The notes: a model not told the origin generated them from the letters alone. Positions 48,658 through 56,361 are shown, numbered from the stretch's first letter. The stretch is 64,000 nt of DNA from an uncultured Robinsoniella sp. (GCA_900539655.1 UQCR01000003.1:62001-126000), one strand, 5' to 3'. Made by a program: numbers and translations.

Positions 48658-48686
48658 ATTATACCAATATCTGTGTTATAATTCAA
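48658..48686. promoter_or_regulatory. Overlapping lysR and leuC promoters with LysR-type box
   Basis: Minus strand (lysR): TTGAAT (48686-48681), 17 bases, TATAAT (48663-48658). Plus strand (leuCD): TATAAT at 48677-48682 with a poor -35 (TTCTAT at 48654). The inverted repeat ATTATA-N13-TATAAT spans 48658-48682, so a regulator bound there could shut one promoter and help the other. Confidence 0.7.
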
Positions 48687-48749
48687 ACAATAGTTAAAAT
48701 CCATTTGTTTAGGGATTATGAATCAATAAAAATCAGGAGGACAATAAAT

Positions 48750-50018
48750 ATGGGAATGACAATGACACAGAAAATCTTAGCTGCACATGCCGGACTGCAG
48801 TCTGTAGAAGCCGGACAGCTGATCGAAGCAGATCTGGATCTGGTACTGGGAAATGATATTACTTCCCCGGTAGCAATTCATGAAATGGATAAAATGAAAA
48901 CAGGAGAGGTATTTCACAAGGATAAAATTGCTCTTGTAATGGATCACTTTATCCCGAATAAGGATATTAAATCAGCAGAACACTGTAAATGCGTGCGGGA
49001 GTTTGCCTGTAAGCATGATATTACCAATTACTTTGATGTAGGGGATATGGGAATTGAACATGCGCTTTTACCGGAAAAAGGATTGACGGTAGCAGGAGAT
49101 GTGATCATTGGTGCGGATTCCCATACTTGTACCTACGGAGCATTGGGAGCATTCTCAACCGGTGTGGGAAGCACCGATATGGCAGCGGGCATGGCTACTG
49201 GAAAAGCATGGTTTAAAGTACCTTCTGCAATTAAATTCAACCTGGTAGGGGCACCTTCCAAATGGGTTAGCGGAAAAGATGTGATTTTACATATCATCGG
49301 TATGATCGGAGTGGATGGAGCTCTCTATAAATCCATGGAGTTTGTGGGAGAAGGAGTTAAAAATCTTACAATGGATGATCGGTTTACTATTGCAAATATG
49401 GCAATCGAAGCCGGTGGAAAAAATGGAATCTTCCCGGTAGATGAGCTGACAAAAGAATATTTGGATTCCCATTCTAAGAGGCCTTATACTGTGTATGAAG
49501 CGGATGAAGATGCTGTATATGAGGAAGAATATACGATTAATTTAAGTGAATTACAGCCTACCATTGCATTTCCACATCTTCCTGAGAATACCAAAACCAT
49601 AGGAGAAATCAAAGAAGATGTAGTGATAGACCAGGTGGTAATCGGATCCTGTACCAACGGACGTATTGATGATTTAAGATGTGCAGCAGAAATTTTAAAA
49701 GACCGCCGTGTGAAAAAAGGCATCCGTTGTATCGTTATTCCGGCAACCCAGAAAATATATCTTCAGGCAATTGAAGAAGGTCTGATTCAGATCTTTATTA
49801 AATCCGGAGCGGTAGTCAGTACTCCAACCTGCGGACCATGTCTGGGAGGTTATATGGGAATTTTGGCAGCTGGCGAACGCTGTGTTTCAACAACAAACAG
49901 AAACTTTGTAGGCCGTATGGGACATGTGGAGTCAGAAGTATATCTCACAAGCCCTGCAGTGGCTGCTGCAAGTGCAATTACCGGTAAGATTTCAGCTCCG
50001 GCAGAATTAGGATTATAG
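48750..50018 (+). CDS. leuC: 3-isopropylmalate dehydratase large subunit
   Basis: With LeuD, LeuC isomerises 2-isopropylmalate to 3-isopropylmalate in leucine synthesis. The 422-aa product is of the short aconitase-related type. Cys ligands of the [4Fe-4S] cluster lie in VIGSCTNGRIDDL (first) and TPTCGPCLGG (second and third); other signatures are GADSHTCTYGALGAFSTGVGSTDMA and LTMDDRFTIANMAIEAGGKNGIF. ATG 48750 has an AGGAGGAC ribosome site; upstream in-frame starts fall in the promoter. leuD follows after 12 bases. leuA and leuB are not in the window. Confidence 0.96.
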   Translation: MGMTMTQKILAAHAGLQSVEAGQLIEADLDLVLGNDITSPVAIHEMDKMKTGEVFHKDKIALVMDHFIPNKDIKSAEHCKCVREFACKHDITNYFDVGDMGIEHALLPEKGLTVAGDVIIGADSHTCTYGALGAFSTGVGSTDMAAGMATGKAWFKVPSAIKFNLVGAPSKWVSGKDVILHIIGMIGVDGALYKSMEFVGEGVKNLTMDDRFTIANMAIEAGGKNGIFPVDELTKEYLDSHSKRPYTVYEADEDAVYEEEYTINLSELQPTIAFPHLPENTKTIGEIKEDVVIDQVVIGSCTNGRIDDLRCAAEILKDRRVKKGIRCIVIPATQKIYLQAIEEGLIQIFIKSGAVVSTPTCGPCLGGYMGILAAGERCVSTTNRNFVGRMGHVESEVYLTSPAVAAASAITGKISAPAELGL

Positions 50019-50030
50019 GAGGAAGCATCG

Positions 50031-50516
50031 ATGAAAGCAAATGGAACAGTATTTAAATATGGAGACAACGTAGATACAGATGTCATCATCCCGGCAAGAT
50101 ACCTTAATTCTTCTGATCCGGCGGAACTTGCAACACACTGTATGGAAGATATTGATAAAGAGTTTGTGAATCAGGTAAAAGAAGGAGATATCATTGTAGC
50201 AGAGAAAAACTTTGGCTGCGGATCATCCAGAGAACATGCGCCAATCGCCATTAAGGCAGCAGGCGTAAGCTGTGTTATCGCAGAAACATTTGCAAGAATT
50301 TTTTACCGCAATGCAATCAATATCGGTTTACCAATCATAGAATGTCCGGAAGCATCCAAAGGGATTGATAAAGGCGACCAAGTAGAAGTGGATTTTGACA
50401 GCGGTATGATCTATAACAAAACAAAGGGAACAGAGTTTAAGGGACAGGCATTTCCGGAGTTTATGCAGAAATTGATCGAGGCTGGCGGATTGATTAATTA
50501 TATTAACAATAAATAG
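50031..50516 (+). CDS. leuD: 3-isopropylmalate dehydratase small subunit
   Basis: The swivel-domain subunit is 161 aa, of the short archaeal/clostridial type. Signatures: FKYGDNVDTDVIIPARYLNSSDPAELATHCMEDID, the substrate loop VAEKNFGCGSSREHAPIAIKAAG and SVVIAETFARIFYRNAINIGLP-like segment. It completes the heterodimer with LeuC, from which it is separated by 12 bases. GGAGGAAG ribosome site. The operon ends with a terminator ~110 bases later. Confidence 0.96.
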   Translation: MKANGTVFKYGDNVDTDVIIPARYLNSSDPAELATHCMEDIDKEFVNQVKEGDIIVAEKNFGCGSSREHAPIAIKAAGVSCVIAETFARIFYRNAINIGLPIIECPEASKGIDKGDQVEVDFDSGMIYNKTKGTEFKGQAFPEFMQKLIEAGGLINYINNK

Positions 50517-50625
50517 AGCAGGTATTATGGTTAGCCATGTAAAGGATTCATTTTATTACAACTAAAAGACATTGCAAGAACTAAAATAGGATTGCAGGTA
50601 CAATTGGATAACAGGGATATAAAGG

Positions 50626-50654
50626 AAGAGTCTATCGGGAAGGTAGGCTCTTTT
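50626..50654 (+). terminator. Terminator after leuD
   Basis: AAGAGTCTA and TAGGCTCTT arms followed by TTC. It could also serve the convergent transporter gene. Confidence 0.65.
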
Positions 50655-50691
50655 CGTGTTCGCGTACATCTGTTAGGATCAATATTCAGCT

Positions 50692-51630
50692 TTATATGAA
50701 ATGAAAATATTTTAGAATCATAATCCAAAGAAAAATGCTGGCAATTGACAGCATAGAATCGAATACTACAATCTGTCCTGATAATTCATAATTAACGTTT
50801 GCATTTTGAGCCATTGTAAATGTTGAAACAGCAGTAGGGCTTGCGAATAAGGCCATCAGTGCGGCAAGCTCTATATTACGGAAACCGGATAAAATCCCAA
50901 TCGGTATAAAAATTCCCGGTAAAACAATCAATTTGCAAAGTACACTTATAGATAACTGCTGTTTATACTTTCCGATACTCTTAAACTGAAAACTCCCGCC
51001 AAGAACGATTAAAGTAAGTGGTGTTGCTACTTTAGAAATATCGGTAACAGTATGTTCAATAAGTACGGGCAATCTCAGATTTGTCAAAACAAAAAAGAAA
51101 GCCACAGCTGATCCAATGATCAATGGATTATGTACAATTTCTGCCAATACCTGCCTCAGGCTTTGCTTCTGTTTTGAATAGACAGAAAGAGCGATGACAG
51201 ATAATAAATTAAATAATGGTATAATAAATGCTATCAATATAGCGGTGGTACCTGTATTTTCATTTCCATACAAAGTCTGGGCAATTGGAACACCAAATAG
51301 TATGTAATTACTGCGGAATATTCCCTGTATCATAACACCGCGATTATTATTTTCTTTCTCTATCCCTGGTATGATGATCATGAGCAGTAAGAAAGAGATC
51401 ACTACGACAGAAACGGCGAATAAAATAAGCTTTGCAGAAAACAATTCAAAAAAATCGCTCTGATAAATGTTTATAAAAAGTACGAGGGGCAGAAACACTT
51501 TGAAACAAAGGTTATTGAGCTGTTTTAGAAACAGTTCATTGAATATACCGATGACTTTGAGAAAATATCCCAAAGCCATCATGAAGAATAGTGGTAAAAC
51601 AACAGAAACTGAAAGATATAAATTATTCAT
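50692..51630 (-). CDS. AEC-family transporter (auxin efflux carrier-like permease)
   Basis: The product (312 aa) has ten predicted membrane helices (LFFMMALGYFLKVIGIF, LILFAVSVVVISFLLLMIII, LLSVIALSVY, LIIGSAVAFFFVLTNL). It shows the AEC pattern IFRSNYILFGVPIAQTLYG in the first half and the GGSF and ALFASPTAVSTFTMAQ segments in the second. Bacterial members export or import organic acids; the substrate here is unknown. ATG 51630 lies inside the end of the VOC gene (8-base overlap), so it is translated after it. A TTG five codons upstream is an alternative. Confidence 0.88.
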   Translation of the reverse strand: MNNLYLSVSVVLPLFFMMALGYFLKVIGIFNELFLKQLNNLCFKVFLPLVLFINIYQSDFFELFSAKLILFAVSVVVISFLLLMIIIPGIEKENNNRGVMIQGIFRSNYILFGVPIAQTLYGNENTGTTAILIAFIIPLFNLLSVIALSVYSKQKQSLRQVLAEIVHNPLIIGSAVAFFFVLTNLRLPVLIEHTVTDISKVATPLTLIVLGGSFQFKSIGKYKQQLSISVLCKLIVLPGIFIPIGILSGFRNIELAALMALFASPTAVSTFTMAQNANVNYELSGQIVVFDSMLSIASIFLWIMILKYFHFI

Positions 51631-51994
51631 AGCTGGAAAGTTCAACTAAATTCCCATCAGGGTCACGCAGATAAATCGATTTCATGGCACCATGAACGCC
51701 ATGTCTTTCCACTACATCCGTTTCAATACACAAACCTTTTTCCTTTAATTCTTTTTGAAAATCTTCAATATCACCACTTATTTCAAAACAAAAATCACCG
51801 CTGCCTGTCTGTACATTTTTCGCATGAGGAAAAAGTTCGTGGCCTAAAAGATGTACATTGATTTTAAAATTACCAGCGTATAATTCGCACCTTTCTCCCT
51901 GGTATTTCGATATAAATCCTAGTTTTTCATAGAACGCAACGGTAGAGAACATGTCTTTTGCTGTAATAACGATATGATCAATTTTTTGAATCAT
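51623..51994 (-). CDS. VOC-family (glyoxalase fold) protein
   Basis: The 123-aa protein has two beta-alpha-beta-beta-beta modules: IQKIDHIVITAKDMFSTVAFYEKLGFI with metal ligand His 7 and INVHLLGHELFPHA, then GDFCFEI and SIYLRDPDGNLVELSSY with the C-terminal Glu ligand. It is similar to small virulence-type glyoxalases (VOC). Substrate unknown; small electrophiles or antibiotics are usual. AAAGGAGG ribosome site. It is between a PEBP lipoprotein gene and an AEC transporter gene on the same strand. Confidence 0.9.
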   Translation of the reverse strand: MIQKIDHIVITAKDMFSTVAFYEKLGFISKYQGERCELYAGNFKINVHLLGHELFPHAKNVQTGSGDFCFEISGDIEDFQKELKEKGLCIETDVVERHGVHGAMKSIYLRDPDGNLVELSSYE

Positions 51995-52013
51995 TGAGAA
52001 TCCTCCTTTACAT

Positions 52014-52613
52014 TTAGTTGCTATATGTTCCTTTCAGTGTATACTGGTCAAGAATATGCCCATCCATTTGTTTATACAGGTCATTATATAAAAAACCATT
52101 ATCAAGGTTTAACATAGTATCTAAGGCGTATACATGAATCTCATAAAGATGTGGTGCATCCGGTGGAGCCATACCGCCATAGAAGGAGGATAGATCCTTG
52201 CTTTGATTGCCCCCCTGTATACTTGTCCAGCTGTTTACACCTTGTACGAAATCGGTAGCTGTTTGACTTTCATTTTCCATAATTTCGGTTCTTGTAATAT
52301 TTGCTGCGGTCCAGTGAATCCAAGAAAACCCACCGCTTACGGGGAAAGCATCTTTATCCTCAAGTACGATAGCATATGACTTCGCATTTTCGGGTGCATT
52401 TTCAATTTTCAGTGGTAGTGAATAGGTGGGTATCCCATTTTCATTAAACTGCTCCCCATATTTTCCATACTTTTTTTCAATGACTCCATTTACTAATCCA
52501 GCACTTGTTACTATCATCTTATCTTCCTCCTTATTTGTTGGCTGACATCCTACAAGCATTGCTGCCCCAAGGATTGTAGCTATACACATTAAAACCGTTT
52601 TTTTGAAGTTCAT
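52014..52613 (-). CDS. YbhB/YbcL-family PEBP lipoprotein
   Basis: The product (199 aa) has a lipoprotein signal (KTVLMCIATILGAAMLVGC, lipobox LVGC) and a phosphatidylethanolamine-binding-protein fold. Family segments are YSLPLKIENAPENAKSYAIVLEDKDAFPVSGGFSWIHWTAANI and YGGMAPPDAPHLYEIHVYALDT. Bacterial members are often called Raf-kinase-inhibitor-like; the function is not settled, with ligand binding at a conserved Asp/His pocket. It is the first gene of the minus-strand unit with VOC and AEC genes (19-base gap). Confidence 0.92.
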   Translation of the reverse strand: MNFKKTVLMCIATILGAAMLVGCQPTNKEEDKMIVTSAGLVNGVIEKKYGKYGEQFNENGIPTYSLPLKIENAPENAKSYAIVLEDKDAFPVSGGFSWIHWTAANITRTEIMENESQTATDFVQGVNSWTSIQGGNQSKDLSSFYGGMAPPDAPHLYEIHVYALDTMLNLDNGFLYNDLYKQMDGHILDQYTLKGTYSN

Positions 52614-52676
52614 AGTAGATCCCCTTCTGTTAATGTCTTATGTTGGTAGCTTAATATAAAACATCAAAGTTGTAAA

Positions 52677-52698
52677 TTACCCACTTTTTGGTGGGTAA
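52677..52698. promoter_or_regulatory. 22-bp inverted repeat upstream of the PEBP gene
   Basis: TTACCCAC-TTTTTG-GTGGGTAA is a perfect 8-bp inverted repeat 64 bases before the PEBP start. It may be an operator or the terminator of the PadR gene read from the other side; no T run favours the latter. Confidence 0.5.
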
Positions 52699-52746
52699 GA
52701 AAAGGGTACCGAAGGAAAATGCAGAAGTAAGTGGATGGATGTTTTT

Positions 52747-53049
52747 TTAGAGTTCAAAAGTGAGCTCTTTAATTTTCTCTTTAGCTTTGTTTAATATGGT
52801 TATTCCTTTCGTAGTTATAGAATAATATTTTCTTATCTTTCCCTTCTCCAGTTTTTCTTCAACAGTAACTAATTCTGCTTTTTCTAAATTGTGTAGGATT
52901 GGGTATAGTGTACCAGCGCTTATTTCATAGCCGTGTTGCTGTAACTCCTCTATCATCCAAGAACCGTAGAATGGTTCTTTCTGTGCATGATGCAGGATAT
53001 GAATTTGAATAAATCCTAAAAATAGCTTTCTTAAAATAGGGTCTTGCAT
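52747..53049 (-). CDS. PadR-family regulator divergent from a FetAB-like ABC pair
   Basis: The 100-aa winged-helix protein has MQDPILRKLFLGFIQIHILHHAQKEPFYGSWMIEELQQHGYEISAGTLYPILHNLEKAELV and the wing KGKIRKYYSITTKGI. The start is ATG 53049 behind GGGAGGTAAG; longer in-frame versions run into the promoter and operator. A near-perfect 42-bp palindrome covers both divergent promoters, so PadR probably represses itself and the ABC genes. Confidence 0.92.
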   Translation of the reverse strand: MQDPILRKLFLGFIQIHILHHAQKEPFYGSWMIEELQQHGYEISAGTLYPILHNLEKAELVTVEEKLEKGKIRKYYSITTKGITILNKAKEKIKELTFEL

Positions 53050-53136
53050 TATCTTACCTCCCATGATATACTGATATCGAATTTCGATATCGATATTCGA
53101 TATCAGTATGTTAACACAAAAAAATAGAAACGTCAA
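53044..53136. promoter_or_regulatory. Divergent promoters sharing a 42-bp PadR palindrome
   Basis: Plus strand: TTGCAT (53044-53049), 17 bases, TATACT (53067-53072). Minus strand: TTGACG (53136-53131), 17 bases, TAACAT (53113-53108). Between and overlapping both -10 boxes lies a perfect inverted repeat with 15-bp arms (ATACTGATATCGAAT / ATTCGATATCAGTAT, 53068-53109) and a 12-base centre that itself contains TCGATATCGA. Confidence 0.88.
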
Positions 53137-53150
53137 GGGAGGCAGCCATT

Positions 53151-53789
53151 GTGAAACATATAATAGAAACTAAGAACTTATGCTTTCAAGATTTCCTGCG
53201 ATATCCGAATATTAGCATTGAAGAAAACACTGTAACATTCATAAGAGGGGCAAGCGGTTGTGGAAAAAGCACATTATTTAAGCTGTTTAATGGAACGATT
53301 TCTCCAAGTACAGGCTGTGTGATGTATCATGGGGAAGATATCTCTTTGCTTAATAAGATTGAATTAAGAAGAGACGTTTTGCTTGTGAAGCAGGTTCCTT
53401 ATTTATTTCAAGGAAGTATTTATGAGAATTTTATGGCTTTTCATCAAAACCATGAAAGCATCTGCCCAAGTCAGTCTGAGATTACAGATTATCTGAAACT
53501 ATGCTGTATACCAGTTGAAATAGAAGCCCAGTGTGATACCATGTCAGGGGGAGAGCGGCAAAGGGTATATTTAAGTATAGCTATTAGCTTAATGCCCAAG
53601 GTGTTATTGTTGGATGAGCCAACCTCTGCCTTGAATAATAAACTCTCAATTGATGTATTAAACAATATTACTGCGCATTCTAAACATCACAAAATCTCAT
53701 TGGTAATTATTAGCCATGATTTGGAACTGCAATCGGTTTTTGCGGAAAAAATTATTGAATTAAGGAGAAATGATGAGAGAGGTAGTTGA
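53151..53789 (+). CDS. ABC transporter ATP-binding protein (FetA/YbbL-like)
   Basis: The product (212 aa) has Walker A FIRGASGCGKSTLFKLFNG, Q-loop LLVKQVPYLFQGSIYENF, signature TMSGGERQRVYLSIAI, Walker B VLLLDEPTSALNNK (Asn where Asp is usual) and switch His in IISHDLE. The start is GTG 53151 behind GGGAGGCAGCC. The permease gene overlaps by 20 bases. In Escherichia coli FetAB exports iron and protects from peroxide; here control by PadR rather than a metal regulator leaves the substrate open. Confidence 0.9.
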   Translation: MKHIIETKNLCFQDFLRYPNISIEENTVTFIRGASGCGKSTLFKLFNGTISPSTGCVMYHGEDISLLNKIELRRDVLLVKQVPYLFQGSIYENFMAFHQNHESICPSQSEITDYLKLCCIPVEIEAQCDTMSGGERQRVYLSIAISLMPKVLLLDEPTSALNNKLSIDVLNNITAHSKHHKISLVIISHDLELQSVFAEKIIELRRNDERGS

Positions 53790-54546
53790 GATTAATACGG
53801 GACGGTTTTTGCTGATATATTTGTTATTGCTAATTGTGTTATCTATAATGAGAGTTTGTAAAATGCAACAATCCAAACTGCTATTTTTGGGTAGTATACA
53901 AATGACTGTTCAATTAGTGATAGCGGGGTTTCTCTTAACGTACATTTTTGATAATCCAAAGCCGATATATACGGTTGCTTATATTATTTTAATGATCGCA
54001 TTTGCGATATACAGAGTGCTATCTAAAAACAAGGAACTAAATTCTAAGTTTAAATTTTATATTGCTTCTACACTTTCTGTCTCTGGCATTGGAATTATAG
54101 TGTTTTTTATTGTTTTTGTTATAAATGAAAATTTATTTAATCCTCAATATGCCATTCCCCTTAGTGGAATGATATTTGGAAATGTTATGACCGGATTAAA
54201 TCTCGGTTTGAAAACATTTCGTGAAAGCATAGATGCAGAACGTAATAAAATGGAGGCGCTTTTGAATTTTGGTGGAAAGCCTAATGATATTTTGCGCCCG
54301 TTTGTTTTTCAATCACTTGAAACAGCACTGTTACCAACATTGAATTCCATGGTGGGTATGGGGATTGTCTCGCTGCCCGGAATGATGACTGGACAAATTT
54401 TATCCGGCACACTACCTACAACAGCCATTCTTTATCAAATTGCAATTATGATTGCAATTACCACCGTCGTATGCTTTTCGGTATTTGGGTCGCTTTATTT
54501 GGGATATAAAACACTATATAACAGTCATGAACAATTTAATTTTTAA
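53770..54546 (+). CDS. FetB/YbbM-family (UPF0014) permease
   Basis: The 258-aa membrane protein has seven predicted helices and the UPF0014 pattern: MRVCKMQQSKLLFLGSIQMTVQLVIAGFLLTYIF, ISGxxxGNVMTGLNL-like SGMIFGNVMTGLNLGLKTFRESID, EALLNFGGKPNDILRPFVFQSLETALLPTLNSMVGMGIVSLPGMMTGQILSG. This last block is the most conserved in the family. It forms the membrane part of the transporter with the preceding ATPase. Start ATG 53770, or 53773 one codon later. Confidence 0.92.
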   Translation: MMREVVEINTGRFLLIYLLLLIVLSIMRVCKMQQSKLLFLGSIQMTVQLVIAGFLLTYIFDNPKPIYTVAYIILMIAFAIYRVLSKNKELNSKFKFYIASTLSVSGIGIIVFFIVFVINENLFNPQYAIPLSGMIFGNVMTGLNLGLKTFRESIDAERNKMEALLNFGGKPNDILRPFVFQSLETALLPTLNSMVGMGIVSLPGMMTGQILSGTLPTTAILYQIAIMIAITTVVCFSVFGSLYLGYKTLYNSHEQFNF

Positions 54547-54570
54547 TTTAGGTAAGCCTAAAGAAGAATG

Positions 54571-54651
54571 AACTTATGCAAGGGTGAAGAAAAATAAGAA
54601 GTTTCTCATATCAGATGCGCTTGTAGAAAAGTTCGATCTAAATCCAAAGTG
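54571..54651 (+). pseudogene. Possible short gene remnant beside tRNA-Pro
   Basis: A frame reads ARVKKNKKFLISDALVEKFD then LNPKC and a stop at 54651, without a start. Two 11-bp direct repeats (AGTGTTAGAAC at 54648 and 54659) overlap its end. Together with its place just beyond the 3' end of a tRNA gene it could be the tail of a lost integrase or another mobile gene. The evidence is thin. Confidence 0.25.
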
Positions 54652-54679
54652 TTAGAACAGTGTTAGAACAGCCCTTTAA

Positions 54680-54723
54680 AAAACAAAAAACACTAACTTC
54701 CATATCTCAGAAAGTCAGTGTTT
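54680..54723 (-). terminator. Terminator of the tRNA-Pro transcript
   Basis: On the minus strand AAACACTGACTT and AAGTTAGTGTTT pair around GAGATATGG and are followed by TTTG and further Ts. Confidence 0.8.
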
Positions 54724-54739
54724 ATGCGGGTTTTAATCA

Positions 54740-54813
54740 TCGGAGTGACAAGATTTGAACTTGCGACCTCTCGGCCCCCAGCCGAGCGCGCTACCAAGCT
54801 ACGCCACACTCCG
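54740..54813 (-). tRNA. tRNA-Pro (anticodon GGG)
   Basis: On the minus strand a 7-bp acceptor stem CGGAGTG / CACTCCG encloses a D arm (GTAGCTTGGTAGCGC) and the anticodon arm CTCGG-CTGGGGG-CCGAG with GGG at positions 34-36. The T arm is GTCGC-AAGTTCAAATC. The discriminator base is A and CCA is not encoded. It stands alone between the FetB-like gene and mntP. It is the only RNA gene of its kind in the window. Confidence 0.95.
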
Positions 54814-54889
54814 CTGATGCATATTATAGCAATAAATCTGGAAAAAAGCAAGTTTTATTGTGCATATTTTTTAGAACAATTTTAATGTT

Positions 54890-55450
54890 TTAAAAGATCC
54901 CTAGATGTTCTATAAGAATCTTCGTTCCCATAAGTATCAAAATAATTCCTCCTGCCAGTTCTGCTTTTGATTTGTAGCGTACACCGAAGATATTGCCAAT
55001 TTTGACTCCGATAAATGAACATGCAAAAGTGACAATTCCAATAAAGGAGACAGCAGGAATGATATCTACGCTTAAGAAAGCAAAGGTAACCCCTACAGCG
55101 AGGGCATCGATACTGGTAGCAACGGCAAGGACCAGCATGGATTTCATATCAAGGGAATCATTGCAGCATTCCTGTTCCTTGCTAAGGGCCTCCCGGATCA
55201 TATTAATTCCAATGATTCCAAGCAGTATAAAAGCTATCCAATGGTCGATACTGGTTATGTAATCTTTAAACTGTACACCCAGAAAATATCCGATCAGCGG
55301 CATGCCTGCCTGGAATATACCAAAATAAAGCCCCACAATACAACATTTTTTAAATGTACTTTTGGGCATGGATAATCCCTTACAGATGGATACGGCAAAT
55401 GCATCCATGGAAAGCCCTACTGCTAAAATAAACAATTCTGCTAAATTCAT
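54890..55450 (-). CDS. mntP: Manganese efflux pump MntP
   Basis: The product (186 aa) has six membrane helices in two inverted halves with intramembrane Asp motifs GLSMDAFAVSICKGL (N-half) and ATSIDALAVGVTFAFL (C-half), the signature of MntP. It exports Mn2+ to prevent overload. Its leader carries a yybP-ykoY Mn2+ riboswitch (55526-55652), which supports the function independently. AGGAGGAATGTA ribosome site. Confidence 0.96.
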   Translation of the reverse strand: MNLAELFILAVGLSMDAFAVSICKGLSMPKSTFKKCCIVGLYFGIFQAGMPLIGYFLGVQFKDYITSIDHWIAFILLGIIGINMIREALSKEQECCNDSLDMKSMLVLAVATSIDALAVGVTFAFLSVDIIPAVSFIGIVTFACSFIGVKIGNIFGVRYKSKAELAGGIILILMGTKILIEHLGIF

Positions 55451-55525
55451 TACATTCCTCCTGCGGTAAGTTTATGGATTTTCAAAACGATGCTGGCAGT
55501 CCATCAATATGGAATACCGGGTCAT

Positions 55526-55652
55526 AAGAAAAGACTTATCCGCAGATGGTATCTCTGCAGATAAGTCTCGTTATTTAAAGCAGAACCAGATAATTACTTA
55601 TCAGTATGTTGACCCTGCTGCACATGCGTGCTAACTACTCCCTTATGCTGAC
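55526..55652 (-). promoter_or_regulatory. yybP-ykoY manganese riboswitch with terminator, upstream of mntP
   Basis: On the minus strand the aptamer starts with ATAAGGGAGTAGTTAGC (~55650), continues with GGGTCAACATACTGA and ends with AACGAGACTTAT, the conserved landmarks of the family. The closing stem P1 pairs ATAAG with CTTAT. The 3' half of P1 (AGACTTATC) is also the 5' arm of a terminator, AGACTTATCTGCAGA / TCTGCGGATAAGTCT, followed by TTTCTT. Mn2+ binding would hold P1, break the terminator and turn mntP on. Confidence 0.92.
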
Positions 55653-55671
55653 GTTAACGTTTATTTTGAAT

Positions 55672-55700
55672 AGTATATAATAATTTTTATCATTTGGCAA
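55672..55700 (-). promoter_or_regulatory. Promoter of the mntP transcript
   Basis: On the minus strand TTGCCA (55700-55695), 17 bases, TATACT (55677-55672), about 20 bases before the riboswitch. Confidence 0.8.
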
Positions 55701-55715
55701 GTAAAAGATCAATTA

Positions 55716-55802
55716 GTTAGATGTCAAACTTTATAAAAAGTTTATAATTTTTTTGTTGAATTAGAAAATAACGGGTGATAATATATTCGTTAGATGTCTA
55801 AC
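55716..55802 (+). promoter_or_regulatory. Promoter flanked by two MarR operators
   Basis: GTTAGATGTCTAAC (55789-55802, perfect palindrome GTTAGA-TG-TCTAAC) and GTTAGATGTCAAAC (55716-55729, one mismatch) flank TTGTTG (55753-55758), 18 bases, GATAAT (55777-55782). The downstream site overlaps the transcription start. Both are expected to bind the MarR protein encoded next. Confidence 0.8.
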
Positions 55803-55847
55803 TAAAAAAACGAGACTTCAAATGACATACAGATAGGGGTGAATAAG

Positions 55848-56324
55848 ATGGACATGGATTTATGTGCAAAGGTTAAATTCAGTGAATGGGCAATACAAAG
55901 ATATGAGTTCCGTTATCTGCGCCATGAACTTGACAATGAAAGACTATATAAAGGGGACCCCAGGCTGCTGATGTTTATTTCCCAGAAGGAGGGATGCAGC
56001 CAGACCCAGATAGCAAAGAACCTTTGCATAAAACCGGCTACGCTGACTGTGATGATTAAGAGAATGGAAGCGGCAGGGCTCATCAGCCGGAAATCAGATG
56101 AAAAGGATATGAGAACCCAGAGGGTTTACATAACCAAACGTGGAAAAGAGACAGCAGAACGAACCAGGGATGTTTTTAAGAAAGCAGTAGAGGATATCTA
56201 TAACGGTTTGTCGGAATCGGAACTTACGGAATACCTACGTATTATGGAAAAGATACAGAAAAATCTTGTAAAACTGACTGACAGTATTCCTAAAGATGCC
56301 TTTGAGTTTGAACTGCCATGTTAA
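55848..56324 (+). CDS. MarR-family repressor
   Basis: The 158-aa winged-helix protein has a core GDPRLLMFISQKEGCSQTQIAKNLCIKPATLTVMIKRMEAAGLISRKSDEKDMRTQRVYITKRG (DNA helix and wing) and flanking dimerisation helices. ATG 55848 follows AGGGGTG; GTG 55839 overlaps that site. The two ABC exporter genes follow after 37 bases. Such MarR-ABC-ABC operons are induced by drugs that lift repression; the ligand is unknown. Confidence 0.93.
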   Translation: MDMDLCAKVKFSEWAIQRYEFRYLRHELDNERLYKGDPRLLMFISQKEGCSQTQIAKNLCIKPATLTVMIKRMEAAGLISRKSDEKDMRTQRVYITKRGKETAERTRDVFKKAVEDIYNGLSESELTEYLRIMEKIQKNLVKLTDSIPKDAFEFELPC

Positions 56325-56361
56325 TGATGTAACACTTTAGATAGTAATGAGAGGAGATATT

